Assembly (NCBI RefSeq): GCF_013423955.1
Contig: NZ_JACCKX010000001.1
Span: 868,001 to 932,000, forward strand
Reading direction: 5' to 3'
DNA length: 64,000 nt
Origin: Ottowia beijingensis
Lineage (GTDB): Bacteria > Pseudomonadota > Gammaproteobacteria > Burkholderiales > Burkholderiaceae_C
Position 1 is the first letter of the stretch. Every line of letters starts with the position of its first letter. The translations under genes and the position numbers were made by a program. Below are positions 50,276-58,752 of this stretch, piece after piece. The notes beneath the pieces were generated by a model. It searched no databases. It had not been told where the DNA came from and was given only the letters and a program-made list of their open reading frames with translations.

Positions 50276-50503
50276 ATGGCGCTAGAGCCCCAAGATGGTG
50301 GCTACAAGACATCGCAATCAGCATTGGCCCGACACCTTCGGCTCAAGGAGGTAACAGCCCTAGTTCGAATGTCACCGTCGACAGTTTGGCGGAAGGTCAA
50401 AGATCGATCTTTTGTTCAGCCGATCAAGCTATCGGCGCGAATCACTGTTTGGAGTAGCGCCGAAATCGAACGCTGGCTTGAGGCCAAGGAGGGTGGGCGA
50501 TGA
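50276..50503 (+). CDS. AlpA family transcriptional regulator
   Basis: A 75-residue AlpA/excisionase-like helix-turn-helix protein: 'LRLKEVTALVRMSPSTVWRK' and 'LSARITVWSSAEIERWLEAK' match the family pattern. The frame is open to 50081, but the ATG at 50276 gives the usual size. The stop overlaps an ATG (50500) of the next gene by ATGA. AlpA proteins activate integrase or excision genes in P4-like islands. Confidence 0.85.
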   Translation: MALEPQDGGYKTSQSALARHLRLKEVTALVRMSPSTVWRKVKDRSFVQPIKLSARITVWSSAEIERWLEAKEGGR

Positions 50504-51877
50504 GCGCATTCACCTTTGCCCCCGTGGGACGAACACGATACCGACTATACCGAACGGGCGGTCGGCTACGAGACCTTCGAGTCTCCTTGGGATAAACACG
50601 ACGCTGACTACAGCGAACGGACACGCCAGGACGCCCTCCAGCCTCCTTTGGATGCATATGAGGCCGACGACAGCGAGCGCGGACCGCTGTTGTCGCTGTC
50701 GCTGCGAATCGACCCCGTCAGCAAAGCACTAATTCGCCACATCGACGGCACTCCGCACCCACTTGACGTACAGCATGCTGCGACGTTCGCGAAAGTAACC
50801 CGCGCAGTGCCTGATTGCGGTCGCACCATGCCGGTACCGCCCACGGCGAGGCTGAGGCGTACCTGTGTTCCTTCACAGTTTGGCGAACTGCCGCGCTTGG
50901 AATGGTTGATGGAACCGCTGATTCCACGCAGATCCATAGGGATCATTTTCGGCTCATCCGGCGTCGGTAAGAGCGCGTTCTTGATCGATCTCGGCATTGC
51001 GTTCGCTTCGGGGCGCTTGTGGGCAAACCGATTCGACGTGGTCAAAGGCGCGGTCCTAATTTGCTGTCAAGAGGGTGAGGAAGGAATGCGGACGCGCGCG
51101 TTTATCAGCACGCGCGCGGAAGACCCAGCGGTCAGCGCCAGACTGCACTTCTGTTTTGATGCCCTCAACATAGGGGCCGAGGCCGACATTGATGACCTCG
51201 CCGCCACTATCGTTCGATTGGGTGCGTTTGTGGTCTTCATCGACACCCTGTCCGCCTCGCTAGCCGGGGCATTGGAGGAAAACTCCACCTCCGACATGGC
51301 CAAGATGATCGGACTATTGAGGCGCCTCATCCGGATGACCGGGGTAACCGTGATCTTGATTCACCACACCGGTCACCAAGACGGCCGGGAGCGCGGCGCA
51401 TCCGTGCTGCGCAGAGATGTAGACGTGTCGATCATGTTGACCCGCAAAGGCTCAGAAATCGAGTGGCGCACCGTCAAGGCCAAGGATGGTCCATCGGATA
51501 TCTGCGGTCGTTTTGAGCTTGAGCCTGTTGAGGGATTGGACGCTCAGGGTGTGTGGCAGCAGTCCATCAGCGTCAAACACTGCGATCAGATCGAAAGCGT
51601 GACTTCTGCGCGCCCAACTAAGCGGCTCCTCTCAAGCAACCAAGCGAAGGTGCTGGAAACCGTGAAGACATTGCTCTCGGAGCAGGCGATCAGCGCTTCC
51701 GACAAGGACTCGGATGCGCCCTACGTCGAACGAGAGCGCGCTGTTTCGGCATGCCTGGGTCATTTCCAGCACGCAGCGCAGAAGCACCGTTCATCGCGTG
51801 CGCGGGAGACCCTGCAGGCGCTGGTCGACAACGGCCATCTGACCGACCACGACGATCGCCTTCGCCTCGCCAACTAA
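50500..51877 (+). CDS. RepA-like RecA-fold ATPase with N-terminal tandem repeats (probable +1 frameshift near start)
   Basis: About 458 residues, of the AAA_25/RepA helicase type found beside AlpA in islands. Walker A is 'GIIFGSSGVGKSAFLIDLGI', Walker B 'AFVVFIDTLSASLAGALEEN', and 'VTVILIHHTGHQDGRERGAS' is the conserved HH region. The N-terminus has three units of about 20 residues (WDEHDTDYTER, WDKHDADYSER, LDAYEADDSER). ATG at 50500 overlaps the alpA stop but must drop one C at 50519-50523 to reach this frame; otherwise it starts at TTG 50516. Likely drives island replication. Confidence 0.82.
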
Positions 51878-51934
51878 CTCCTGTTTCTCTTCATTCGCAG
51901 CCGAATGCTGCTTTCTCTTTTTCGAAAGATTCCC

Positions 51935-52252
51935 ATGAAAATCAAATCCTTTTGGATCGTCCGTCGCGCTGCTGCATACCTGAACTACCTTGCAGCGCAA
52001 GATCAAGTTGTTACAGGCGCCGAGTTCGCCCAGATGCTGGGATTAGTCACACCCGACCGGCGATTCGCCGGCATCCGGCGTGCAATCGAAATCCTAAAAC
52101 TCCTTGATTATGATGACCTTCGCAAAAGTCGCCCCAGGCGCGCCGCAATGGTTGTTCAAGAGCGCGGCGCGATGGCGGGATTACCCTACCGCTTCTTTTG
52201 GAAAGACGACATAACGACCATCCAAGAGCGCAATACACGCCACCAAAAATGA
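51935..52252 (+). CDS. Hypothetical protein
   Basis: 105 residues, basic ('IVRRAAAYLNYLAAQDQVVT', 'RRFAGIRRAIEILKLLDYDD'). The pattern suggests a small winged-helix-like DNA-binding protein, but no family is recognised. ATG at 51935. The stop overlaps the next start by ATGA, so the two are coupled. Confidence 0.6.
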   Translation: MKIKSFWIVRRAAAYLNYLAAQDQVVTGAEFAQMLGLVTPDRRFAGIRRAIEILKLLDYDDLRKSRPRRAAMVVQERGAMAGLPYRFFWKDDITTIQERNTRHQK

Positions 52253-52674
52253 TCTGGCACGTCGTGCAATACCCTTATTCATTGAGATGCACCGAGGAGC
52301 AGCGCCGGCACATTGAGTCAGTGCTTAGGATAGACAACGGCACGACGAGATATCGGAGCGAGTTGCCGCGCCGCCAGTGGCGTGAGCAAAAGAACCGCAA
52401 ACCCAGCAAGATGGAAACTTCGATAACCGCGAACTGGCCTACCAGCGCACTTACACGCTCGCACAATGGACTACTGCAAGACATCGCTTCTCTGATGCGC
52501 AAGACCTCCAGCTTGGGTCAGGCCGGACTATCCAGGGATCAGGTAGCTGAGAGCATCATGTACTACATGCCACCCGAATACTCAGTGGAGGAATTGGGCG
52601 AGGACATCGACCACTTGGTGAAAACCGGATGCTTGCGTGAGGTTGATGGCATTCTTACGCTGCCTCTCCATTGA
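52249..52674 (+). CDS. Hypothetical protein
   Basis: 141 residues, coupled to the preceding gene by ATGA. The C-terminal half 'MYYMPPEYSVEELGEDIDHL' then 'VKTGCLREVDGILTLPLH' looks like a helical or winged-helix end. Not recognised. Convergent with the XRE regulator gene, whose stop is 20 bases away. Confidence 0.58.
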   Translation: MIWHVVQYPYSLRCTEEQRRHIESVLRIDNGTTRYRSELPRRQWREQKNRKPSKMETSITANWPTSALTRSHNGLLQDIASLMRKTSSLGQAGLSRDQVAESIMYYMPPEYSVEELGEDIDHLVKTGCLREVDGILTLPLH

Positions 52675-52693
52675 CTGTCACCCGGAACACCTG

Positions 52694-52933
52694 CTAGCGT
52701 GCTCTGCGCGCCAGCACGGCGGCCATGAGGTCGTTGAGCGGCACGTCTAGCGCCTGCGCAAGCAAATGAAGCGCCGTCAACGTCGGTTGATTGGTCGCGA
52801 GTTCGAGCTTGGCCACATAGGTGCGGTTTAGCCCCGCCCTGTGGGCCAACTCCTCTTGCGAGACACCCAACCCTGCGCGCCGCGAGCGAAGCTCGTCCGC
52901 GAACGCAGTAATCAGCGCCTTGTCCCGAATCAT
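52694..52933 (-). CDS. XRE family transcriptional regulator
   Basis: 79 residues, essentially one helix-turn-helix domain: 'LRSRRAGLGVSQEELAHRAG' then 'LNRTYVAKLELATNQPTL'. ATG at 52933 is preferred; the frame is open to 53014. It is divergent from the uracil-DNA glycosylase with under 100 bases between starts, so it probably controls that gene. This compact form resembles control proteins of restriction-modification systems. Confidence 0.85.
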   Translation of the reverse strand: MIRDKALITAFADELRSRRAGLGVSQEELAHRAGLNRTYVAKLELATNQPTLTALHLLAQALDVPLNDLMAAVLARRAR

Positions 52934-53027
52934 CGCCCGGGACTGTCTGCGGCCACCCGAGTTTACGCACCCGCATATGTGATACAAATTTCCCTGCGGC
53001 GCTGTGCTGCGCAAACAGGAGGATCAC

Positions 53028-53687
53028 ATGCTGTCGAGGGACAAACTCTGGAAACTGTCGTCGGGCGCGCGTGCCAATGGTTGGGGGTTCGAGCAGCAAG
53101 ACTTGCCGAACGGCATCAGCGACGCCCAGGTGTTTCCGGAACCTGCGCAGATTTTTCGGGCGCTGGAGTTGGTGAGTCCGGCGCAGGTCAAAACTGTGAT
53201 CGTTGGGCAAGACCCTTATTTCAGCCTTTCGGCGGGTGGCAAGCCGCACGCGACCGGGGTCGCTTTCGCGGTAGCTGGTCAGGACGCACCTTCGTCACTG
53301 CAGAGGATCAAGGCGCACGTTTACCCGAAGGGTCAAGGCAAGAACGACTTGGCGGACTGGGTAGACAGCAAAGGCCTACTACTGCTGAACGCGGGGTTGA
53401 CGGTTCCCGCCACCGGAGGCCGCGAGGCTGCCGGCAAACACCTGCGGCACTGGCGAGAATTCTTCAAGTCGGTCATAAATCAAGCCCACGAGGCGAGTCC
53501 GCGGGCGGTCGTCGTGGCGTGGGGCACCAAAGCCCGAGATGCCTCCGCCAGCGCCCTTGGTATCGACTGGCAGAGCCCTCCACCGTGGTTCGATTGGACT
53601 TACCATCCGGTCGCCGCCAAGTCCGGGCCGCACAGCTTTGCCAACTTCTGGACCACGCCGGCTGGCAAAGCCTTGGTTATGCGGTAA
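53028..53687 (+). CDS. Uracil-DNA glycosylase family 1-like protein
   Basis: 219 residues of the Ung fold. Motif A is 'VIVGQDPYFSLSAGGKPHAT' (D62; GQDPYF instead of GQDPYH), 'GVAFAV' supplies the stacking Phe (F80), 'GLLLLNAGLTVPATGGREAA' has the pocket Asn (N121), and motif B is 'WTYHPVAAKSG' (H193; HPVA instead of HPSP). All catalytic residues are kept, so it probably excises uracil or a related modified base. An AGGAGG site precedes the ATG. It is an island gene beside a XRE regulator, not the chromosomal repair ung, so a role in defence or base-modification control is possible. Confidence 0.88.
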   Translation: MLSRDKLWKLSSGARANGWGFEQQDLPNGISDAQVFPEPAQIFRALELVSPAQVKTVIVGQDPYFSLSAGGKPHATGVAFAVAGQDAPSSLQRIKAHVYPKGQGKNDLADWVDSKGLLLLNAGLTVPATGGREAAGKHLRHWREFFKSVINQAHEASPRAVVVAWGTKARDASASALGIDWQSPPPWFDWTYHPVAAKSGPHSFANFWTTPAGKALVMR

Positions 53688-54046
53688 CACCGTCGCCTGA
53701 CTGAGCAGCGCGCGGCCCCTTCCGCGCCCCATTTCTCTACCTGTTGCCGTGGCCTAAAGGCCATGTCCGGCAAGAAAACTCGCGCCTTGCTTGTCCCGCT
53801 TCGCACGCGGGATGGTGCACGCATCGCCGAATCAGACGCTGAAAATCCTGATGAAAATCAATGGGTTACAACCCATTGTCATTAATAGCTATTGATTTTG
53901 TAGCAAACAATCGAGCAAAGAAGGGGAGAGGAAGACAGCGCCTTATTTGGCGCGGGTTTCCGGCCGGTTAGTGGTCACTTCACCATTTTTTCGATTTCGG
54001 CGAACCATCACGTCAGCGCCGCTAATGGCGTTTGAAGGGAACATGA

Positions 54047-55314
54047 ATGAAGGCAAAGGAAATGAGCGCGCTGGCCGTGGCCAGCATCAAGAGTCGGGGT
54101 ATTCACTTCGTCGGTGGCGTCACCGGCCTGGCCCTGAATGTCACGAAGTACGGTTCGCGCAGTTGGGTCATGCGCTTTCAGATCAAGGGGAAACGTCGCG
54201 ACATGGGGTTGGGTCCCTACCCATCGGTCACGCTGGCCCAAGCGCGTGAATCGGCGCGTGCCGCGCGGGAAGTGCTGCGACAGGGCGTAGACCCGGTAGA
54301 ACACGCCCGGGCGGCACGCCAGCGTCTGATCGTGGAGCGGAGACGGCCGTCGCGTTCGCCGACGCGGCGACGCACTACATCGCCACGCATGAACATGGGT
54401 GGAGGAACGCCAAGCACGCCCAGCAGTGGCGCAACACCATCGAGACCTATGCCAACCCGGTCATCGGCAAGGTGCCGCTGCGTGACATCGACGTGGCCAT
54501 GGTGCGGCGCATTCTGGAGCCAATCTGGACCACCAAGAACGAGACCGCCAGTCGCGTCCGGGGACGCATCGAGTCAATCATCGACTGGGGCATCACCATG
54601 GGCTACCGCACCACGACCAATCCGGCACGCTGGAAGGGGCATCTGGAGCATTTGCTGGCGCAACCTTCCAAGGTGGCCCGGCGCACCCGTCAACCCGCCC
54701 TGCCCTATGCCGACATGCCGGCGTTCATGCAGGCGCTGCGCAAGCAGCACAACACGTCGGCTCGGGCGCTGGAGTTCCTGATCCTGACTGGCGTTCGGTC
54801 CGGCGAGGTGCGCAACGCCACATGGAGCGAGTTCGACCTGGACAAGGCGGTGTGGACGATTCCAGCGGAGCGCATGAAGGGCGGCAGGGAGCACCGGGTG
54901 CCGCTGTCCGAGCAGGCGTTGAGGCTGGTGCGGGCGCAGCAGGAGGTGTCTTTCTGCTCCTTCGTATTTCCGAGTCCGAATCGACCACGCGACCCGGAGG
55001 CGGATGGCACAGCGCTGTCCGACATGGCGTTGACCGCCGTGATGCGGCGCATGGCGTTGAAGCAGAAGGCCGTACCGCATGGGTTTCGTTCAACCTTCCG
55101 TGATTGGGTGAGCGAGACCACCACGCATTCGAACGAGGTGGCCGAAATGGCGCTGGCCCACAGCATCCGCAACAAGGTCGAGGCGGCGTATCGGCGCGGT
55201 GACCTGTTCGAGAAGCGGCGCCAACTGATGCAGGAATGGGCGGATTTTGTACTGCGTCAGCAGCCCTCACCCAACGTGTTTCCAATCAGCGAGGGACTCC
55301 GACTTGCCGCCTGA
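54047..55314 (+). CDS. int: P4-type tyrosine integrase (one frameshift)
   Basis: About 422 residues. N-terminal DUF4102-type domain ('GIHFVGGVTGLALNVTKYGS', 'KRRDMGLGPYPSVTLAQARE'), then core-binding and catalytic domains. Catalytic residues: R in 'TGVRSGEVRNATWSEFDLD', H and R in 'PHGFRSTFRDWVSETT', H in 'MALAHSIRN' and Y in 'VEAAYRRGD'. One G is missing at about 54343 in 'VERETAVAFADAA'. The preceding 360 bases (53688-54046) contain no supported gene. Probably the recombinase of island B or of an element nested in it. Confidence 0.9.
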
Positions 55315-55332
55315 ACTGGAGAGCAGACGATC

Positions 55333-55956
55333 ATGAGATTTCAGAATCCAGCCAACGGGCATATCGAAGAATTTGGCGAGGCCACTTGGCTGTGGGTGCT
55401 GGTGGGCGGTCCGTTCTACCTCGCCTACAAGCAAATCTGGCTGCACGCAGTGATAGCGGCGGTGTTGTCCCTGTTCACTGCCGGACTGTCTTGGGTGCTG
55501 CTGTACCCGCTGATCATCAAGTGGGTGATACGCAGCCATTACGCCAAGCTGGGATGGAAAGAAATCACGGAAGGCAAAGCAGTAGTAAGAAGTTCGTCCG
55601 GGGCGCCTAGCACCGATGTGCGCATCCTTTCTACGCCCCCGGACGGCGACTATCGCGTGCTGGGCGAGATCATGGTCAAGCTGACCCGATGGACGCCGCT
55701 GGAGCGCAAGTACGGCCGGGAGGACGTGGATCAGCGCCTGCGGGAGAAAGCCTTGGCCTTGGGTGCCAATGCCATCGTGAACGTCCGCTACGAACAGAAG
55801 GATGAATCGTGGACCAACGCCGGCTCTATCGAGGGTAGAGGCTTGGCAGTCGTGAGTGAATCCGACACCACGACCTGTCCGTTCTGCGCGGAACGCATCA
55901 AACGCGCCGCCACGCGCTGCAAGCACTGCGGGTCAGACATTCCGAAGGCTGCGTGA
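55333..55956 (+). CDS. Membrane protein with YbjQ-like domain and C-terminal zinc ribbon
   Basis: 207 residues. Two hydrophobic helices at about 18-70 ('WLWVLVGGPFYLAYKQIW', 'AVLSLFTAGLSWVLLYPLII'), then a region like the heavy-metal-binding YbjQ fold ('DVRILSTPPDGDYRVLGEI', 'LREKALALGANAIVNVRYEQ'), ending in a zinc ribbon CPFC...CKHC. 18 bases downstream of the integrase. Function unknown. Confidence 0.7.
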   Translation: MRFQNPANGHIEEFGEATWLWVLVGGPFYLAYKQIWLHAVIAAVLSLFTAGLSWVLLYPLIIKWVIRSHYAKLGWKEITEGKAVVRSSSGAPSTDVRILSTPPDGDYRVLGEIMVKLTRWTPLERKYGREDVDQRLREKALALGANAIVNVRYEQKDESWTNAGSIEGRGLAVVSESDTTTCPFCAERIKRAATRCKHCGSDIPKAA

Positions 55957-56019
55957 CCGCCGGTCTTGCAACTGCGCATTCTTCATCAGAAATCAAACCT
56001 CACCTGCAGGAGCCTCGCC

Positions 56020-56169
56020 ATGGACGACGACATTGGCCTTGGTGAACTACTGATCGACAACCTCTTGGGCCTGATCGGTGCATTGATACTGATCTGGGCA
56101 TTCTTGTTCGTTTGCGTGGGCCTGCACCGCGTCATCACGGGATCACAAGATGAGCACCACGCCGATTGA
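56020..56169 (+). CDS. Small membrane protein
   Basis: 49 residues with a single helix 'LIGALILIWAFLFVCVGLHR' and acidic ends. ATG at 56020 follows GCAGGAG. It overlaps the next ORF. Unknown role. Confidence 0.5.
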   Translation: MDDDIGLGELLIDNLLGLIGALILIWAFLFVCVGLHRVITGSQDEHHAD

Positions 56170-56431
56170 TTGCAGCACCACCGTGAAGGTGGTTTACCTG
56201 CGCTACGCCGACCCCGGCTTCATACCGCGTTACCGGCAGTGGATCAAGACGATGACGTCACTGGTGCCACCCGAGGCATTGCGCGTGGAGATCGTGACGA
56301 TGGATCAGCCGGAGCCACCACTTTCTGAGGTAGTCGCTGGACTCGAGGCATTCGATTATCTGTTGTTCGATCCCGTCTTGACGGCGCCCAAACAACATGA
56401 CCGGAAGTCCTCGGAGGAAAGAGTGTCATGA
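56150..56431 (+). CDS. Hypothetical protein
   Basis: 93 residues, starting within the preceding small membrane protein gene. Contains 'VKVVYLRYADPGFIPRYRQW' and 'LEAFDYLLFDPVLTAPKQ'. No family recognised. The stop overlaps the ATG of the DnaB-like fragment. Confidence 0.5.
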   Translation: MSTTPIDCSTTVKVVYLRYADPGFIPRYRQWIKTMTSLVPPEALRVEIVTMDQPEPPLSEVVAGLEAFDYLLFDPVLTAPKQHDRKSSEERVS

Positions 56432-56556
56432 CCAACAACCAAATCATCGTCGCCAAGCAACGCAACGGGCCGACAGGAACCACCAAGTTGGCCTACGTCC
56501 AGCAGTTCACACGGTTCGAGAATTTGGCAGCCGGACGCTACACAGATGACTTCTAG
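56428..56556 (+). pseudogene. DnaB helicase C-terminal tail fragment
   Basis: A 42-codon ORF whose 'NQIIVAKQRNGPTGTTKLAY' then 'VQQFTRFENLA' matches the last segment of replicative helicase DnaB. The rest of DnaB is absent. It is either a relic of a phage-type dnaB or a short peptide kept after deletion. The ATG overlaps the preceding stop. Confidence 0.6.
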
Positions 56557-56583
56557 CCTGTACCAAGTTGCCCTTCCCCGGTT

Positions 56584-56629
56584 CCCCGCCCGCCCGGTCT
56601 TTCTTTTAGAAGACCGGGCGGGCGGGGGA
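56584..56629. terminator. Strong GC-rich hairpin
   Basis: CCCCGCCCGCCCGGTCTT and AGACCGGGCGGGCGGGG pair over 17-18 bases around a short T-rich loop. It separates the gene run above from the secreted protein gene below and likely terminates in at least one direction. Confidence 0.7.
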
Positions 56630-56673
56630 CCGGGGTAGGCGTGCTCAGGTGAATTCACCGAAAGGAAATAGCT

Positions 56674-57003
56674 ATGAATTCAAGAGCAAAAGCGATCACC
56701 ACTTTGGTCGCCGGTATCACCCTGAGCTTTGCTGCGGTGGCTCAGACGCCGAAGTTCAAGCGGGGCGAAGACTACGGTTCGATCCGGGTCAAGCTGCTAC
56801 AACAGGGCTGGAAGCCATTGATCCTGCCGGACTCCGACGAATGCATGGAGGACGACACCCGGTGCCAAGGTAGGCCCGAAATGCAATGGTGTTCGGGTAC
56901 GGGGCTGGCGGGCTGCCAGTTCAACTGGGTGAAGAACGGCAAGTGGCTCAGCATCTGCACCATGGGCGAAGAAAAGGCGAGCTTCAGGAGCTATTGCCGG
57001 TGA
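56674..57003 (+). CDS. Small secreted cysteine-containing protein
   Basis: 109 residues. Signal peptide 'MNSRAKAITTLVAGITLSFA' with cleavage near AVA-Q. The mature part has six Cys ('DECMEDDTRCQGRPEMQWCS', 'GCQFNW', 'SICTMGE', 'SYCR'), suggesting disulfides in the periplasm. An in-frame 'MNSPKG' lies 25 bases upstream in another frame. Not recognised. Confidence 0.65.
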   Translation: MNSRAKAITTLVAGITLSFAAVAQTPKFKRGEDYGSIRVKLLQQGWKPLILPDSDECMEDDTRCQGRPEMQWCSGTGLAGCQFNWVKNGKWLSICTMGEEKASFRSYCR

Positions 57004-57036
57004 TCGACTGCCGATTGCTCAAGGTGGTAGCGAGGA

Positions 57037-57300
57037 GTGCCTTCTTGGTACTTCTTTGGTCCCTGGAACAGGCTGGATGGGGGAGCCATGGCGACCGGAT
57101 CAAGCTGCCACTCGATCAAGGACTGGGACGCTCGGCATCGCTGCCTAGCCGAGGTACGGGGCAACTACTCATACTGCTACGCGATCCGCGACCATGACGG
57201 GCGCAAGCTATGCTTGGCGAAGACGAAACGACAGCGGGGGTACTGCCACTCGATCCGGGACGAATCGGAGCGAAAACGCTGCTTGGTGATCGTGCATTAG
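57037..57300 (+). CDS. Small protein with three 23-residue Cys repeats
   Basis: Open from GTG 57037; ATG at 57088 gives 70 residues. Three units with exact 23-residue period: CHSIKDWDARHRCL, CYAIRDHDGRKLCL, CHSIRDESERKRCL, i.e. C-x2-I-[KR]-D-x3-R-x2-C-L. Paired Cys 12 apart suggest disulfide-stapled helices or a metal site. No signal peptide from either start. Family not recognised. Confidence 0.6.
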   Translation: MPSWYFFGPWNRLDGGAMATGSSCHSIKDWDARHRCLAEVRGNYSYCYAIRDHDGRKLCLAKTKRQRGYCHSIRDESERKRCLVIVH

Positions 57301-57432
57301 AGCCCCTGCGCGCCTATTCACTAAGGGGTTCTTGACGGCAGCTTCATAGCCATTCCGGGTCATCGGATCGGGAGTGTACTTCGCTATCGCGAGTCAGGTG
57401 TTAGATTCCTGCCCGGAGAGAGAGAACTACAA

Positions 57433-57666
57433 GTGATATACGTCGATGACGCCGAGGTCATAAAGCACGGTTATGCGTGGTTTCACCTCGTGGCGGATAG
57501 CATACAGGAACTGCACGAATTCGCGGCTCGCATCGGGCTACCCGCCAGCGCCTTCCATCGCGGTGCGCGGCACCCCACTACGATGTTACAGCTAACCAAC
57601 GCTTGCGCGCACTTCAATACGGAGCTACTGCGATCTCTGCTCGGTACGCAGTGCAAGTCTGCCTGA
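57433..57666 (+). CDS. DUF4031-like small protein
   Basis: 77 residues from GTG. 'IYVDDAEVIKHGYAWFHLVA' followed by 'DSIQELHEFAARIGLPASAF' fits DUF4031, a small family of unknown function often found on phages and mobile elements. A GGAGAG site precedes it. It ends 18 bases before the TS-fold gene, so it is probably the first gene of that operon. Confidence 0.72.
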   Translation: MIYVDDAEVIKHGYAWFHLVADSIQELHEFAARIGLPASAFHRGARHPTTMLQLTNACAHFNTELLRSLLGTQCKSA

Positions 57667-57684
57667 AATCAGCCTCGTCGGCGC

Positions 57685-58752
57685 GTGCCATCGAAGCGGA
57701 TTCTCCTCAGTTCTGCCTCTTTGCCTAACCCAGCGAGGCAAGGCGTGTACATCGCAGCTGACTCCCTCGACGACCTGCTGTTAAAGGTATACAAGCAAAT
57801 TCTCGAGCGCGGCATCACGATAAAGCCGTCTAAGGGCGATGCGCGGGAAATCAGCGGCATTCTGCTAAAGCTCTCGGCGCCACGGGCCCGTCTCAGCCGG
57901 TCAGAGTCACGGGGCCTCCTCTTCAGTTGCCTTGGCGAACTACTGTGGATACTTGCCGGTAGCGATCGGCTGGACTTCATACAGCACTATATCCCTGGCT
58001 ATGACGAATTCTCCGACGACCAGAAAACCATCTACGGGGCATATGGACCCCGCCTTTTCGGCAAAGTGCCAAATGATCAAGTTCCACGTGTCATCCAGTT
58101 GTTGAAGGACAAGCGCGATTCTAGGCAAGCCGTTTTGCAATTGTTTGACCGCACTGACACGCTTACATTCCATAAGGATGTTCCATGCACCTGCACGCTG
58201 CAGTTTATGGTGCGTGATAGTCGGCTGCACATGTTGACGTCTATGCGTTCCAATGACGCTTGGCTTGGTTTGCCTCATGATGTCTTCACCTTCACCATGA
58301 TTCAGGAGCTCGTTGCACGGTCAGTGGGTATAGAGCTTGGCGAATACAAGCACGCCGTAGGCAGCTTGCACCTCTACAACAAGCACCAAGATAAAGCCCT
58401 CCGGTTCGTGAGCGAGGGCTGGCAGACGCGGCGCCCAATGCCTCCTATGCCCAAGGGCGACCCGTGGGCCTCGGTGAAAAGCCTCGTTGCTTTCGAGAAG
58501 AAGGTGCGAACTGGCCACGGTGCCATGCCAACGCCACCGATAGACCCGTATTGGGAAGACTTGGCCACGTTGCTGTCCATCCACAAGGCTTCTCGCGTCC
58601 CGAACAACCAGCCAGAAATACGGCGTCTGAAGCGGCGAATCCACGACGACGTTTACTCGACTTACATCAAGAGGCACGGCAAACTCCTTTCCGAGAAAGA
58701 TCAGCTGTCTATATTCAACGGTTCGACAGCCCCGATCAAGGAACCCGCATGA
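57685..58752 (+). CDS. Thymidylate synthase-fold pyrimidine C5 (hydroxy)methyltransferase, possibly dCMP-specific
   Basis: 355 residues from a GTG. The TS fold is evident: 'FSCLGELLWILAGSDRLDFI', 'IYGAYGPRLFG', nucleophile C168 in 'DVPCTCTLQFMV', 'MRSNDAWLGLPHDVFTFTMI' and 'AVGSLHLYNKHQDKAL'. Where thymidylate synthases have LGLPFN (Asn selecting dUMP), this protein has LGLPHD; Asp199 at that site marks dCMP/CMP hydroxymethylases and the known Asn-to-Asp TS variants. The His after the catalytic Cys is Thr. It is about 90 residues longer than E. coli TS, with a C-terminal extension. Coupled by ATGA to the next gene. Likely makes a modified pyrimidine nucleotide. Confidence 0.8.
   Translation: MPSKRILLSSASLPNPARQGVYIAADSLDDLLLKVYKQILERGITIKPSKGDAREISGILLKLSAPRARLSRSESRGLLFSCLGELLWILAGSDRLDFIQHYIPGYDEFSDDQKTIYGAYGPRLFGKVPNDQVPRVIQLLKDKRDSRQAVLQLFDRTDTLTFHKDVPCTCTLQFMVRDSRLHMLTSMRSNDAWLGLPHDVFTFTMIQELVARSVGIELGEYKHAVGSLHLYNKHQDKALRFVSEGWQTRRPMPPMPKGDPWASVKSLVAFEKKVRTGHGAMPTPPIDPYWEDLATLLSIHKASRVPNNQPEIRRLKRRIHDDVYSTYIKRHGKLLSEKDQLSIFNGSTAPIKEPA

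Noticed and set aside
57685-58752. Plain assignment as thyA
   Set aside because: Asp instead of Asn at the dUMP-selecting site, altered residue after the catalytic Cys, extra C-terminal length and mobile-island context argue against a housekeeping thymidylate synthase.
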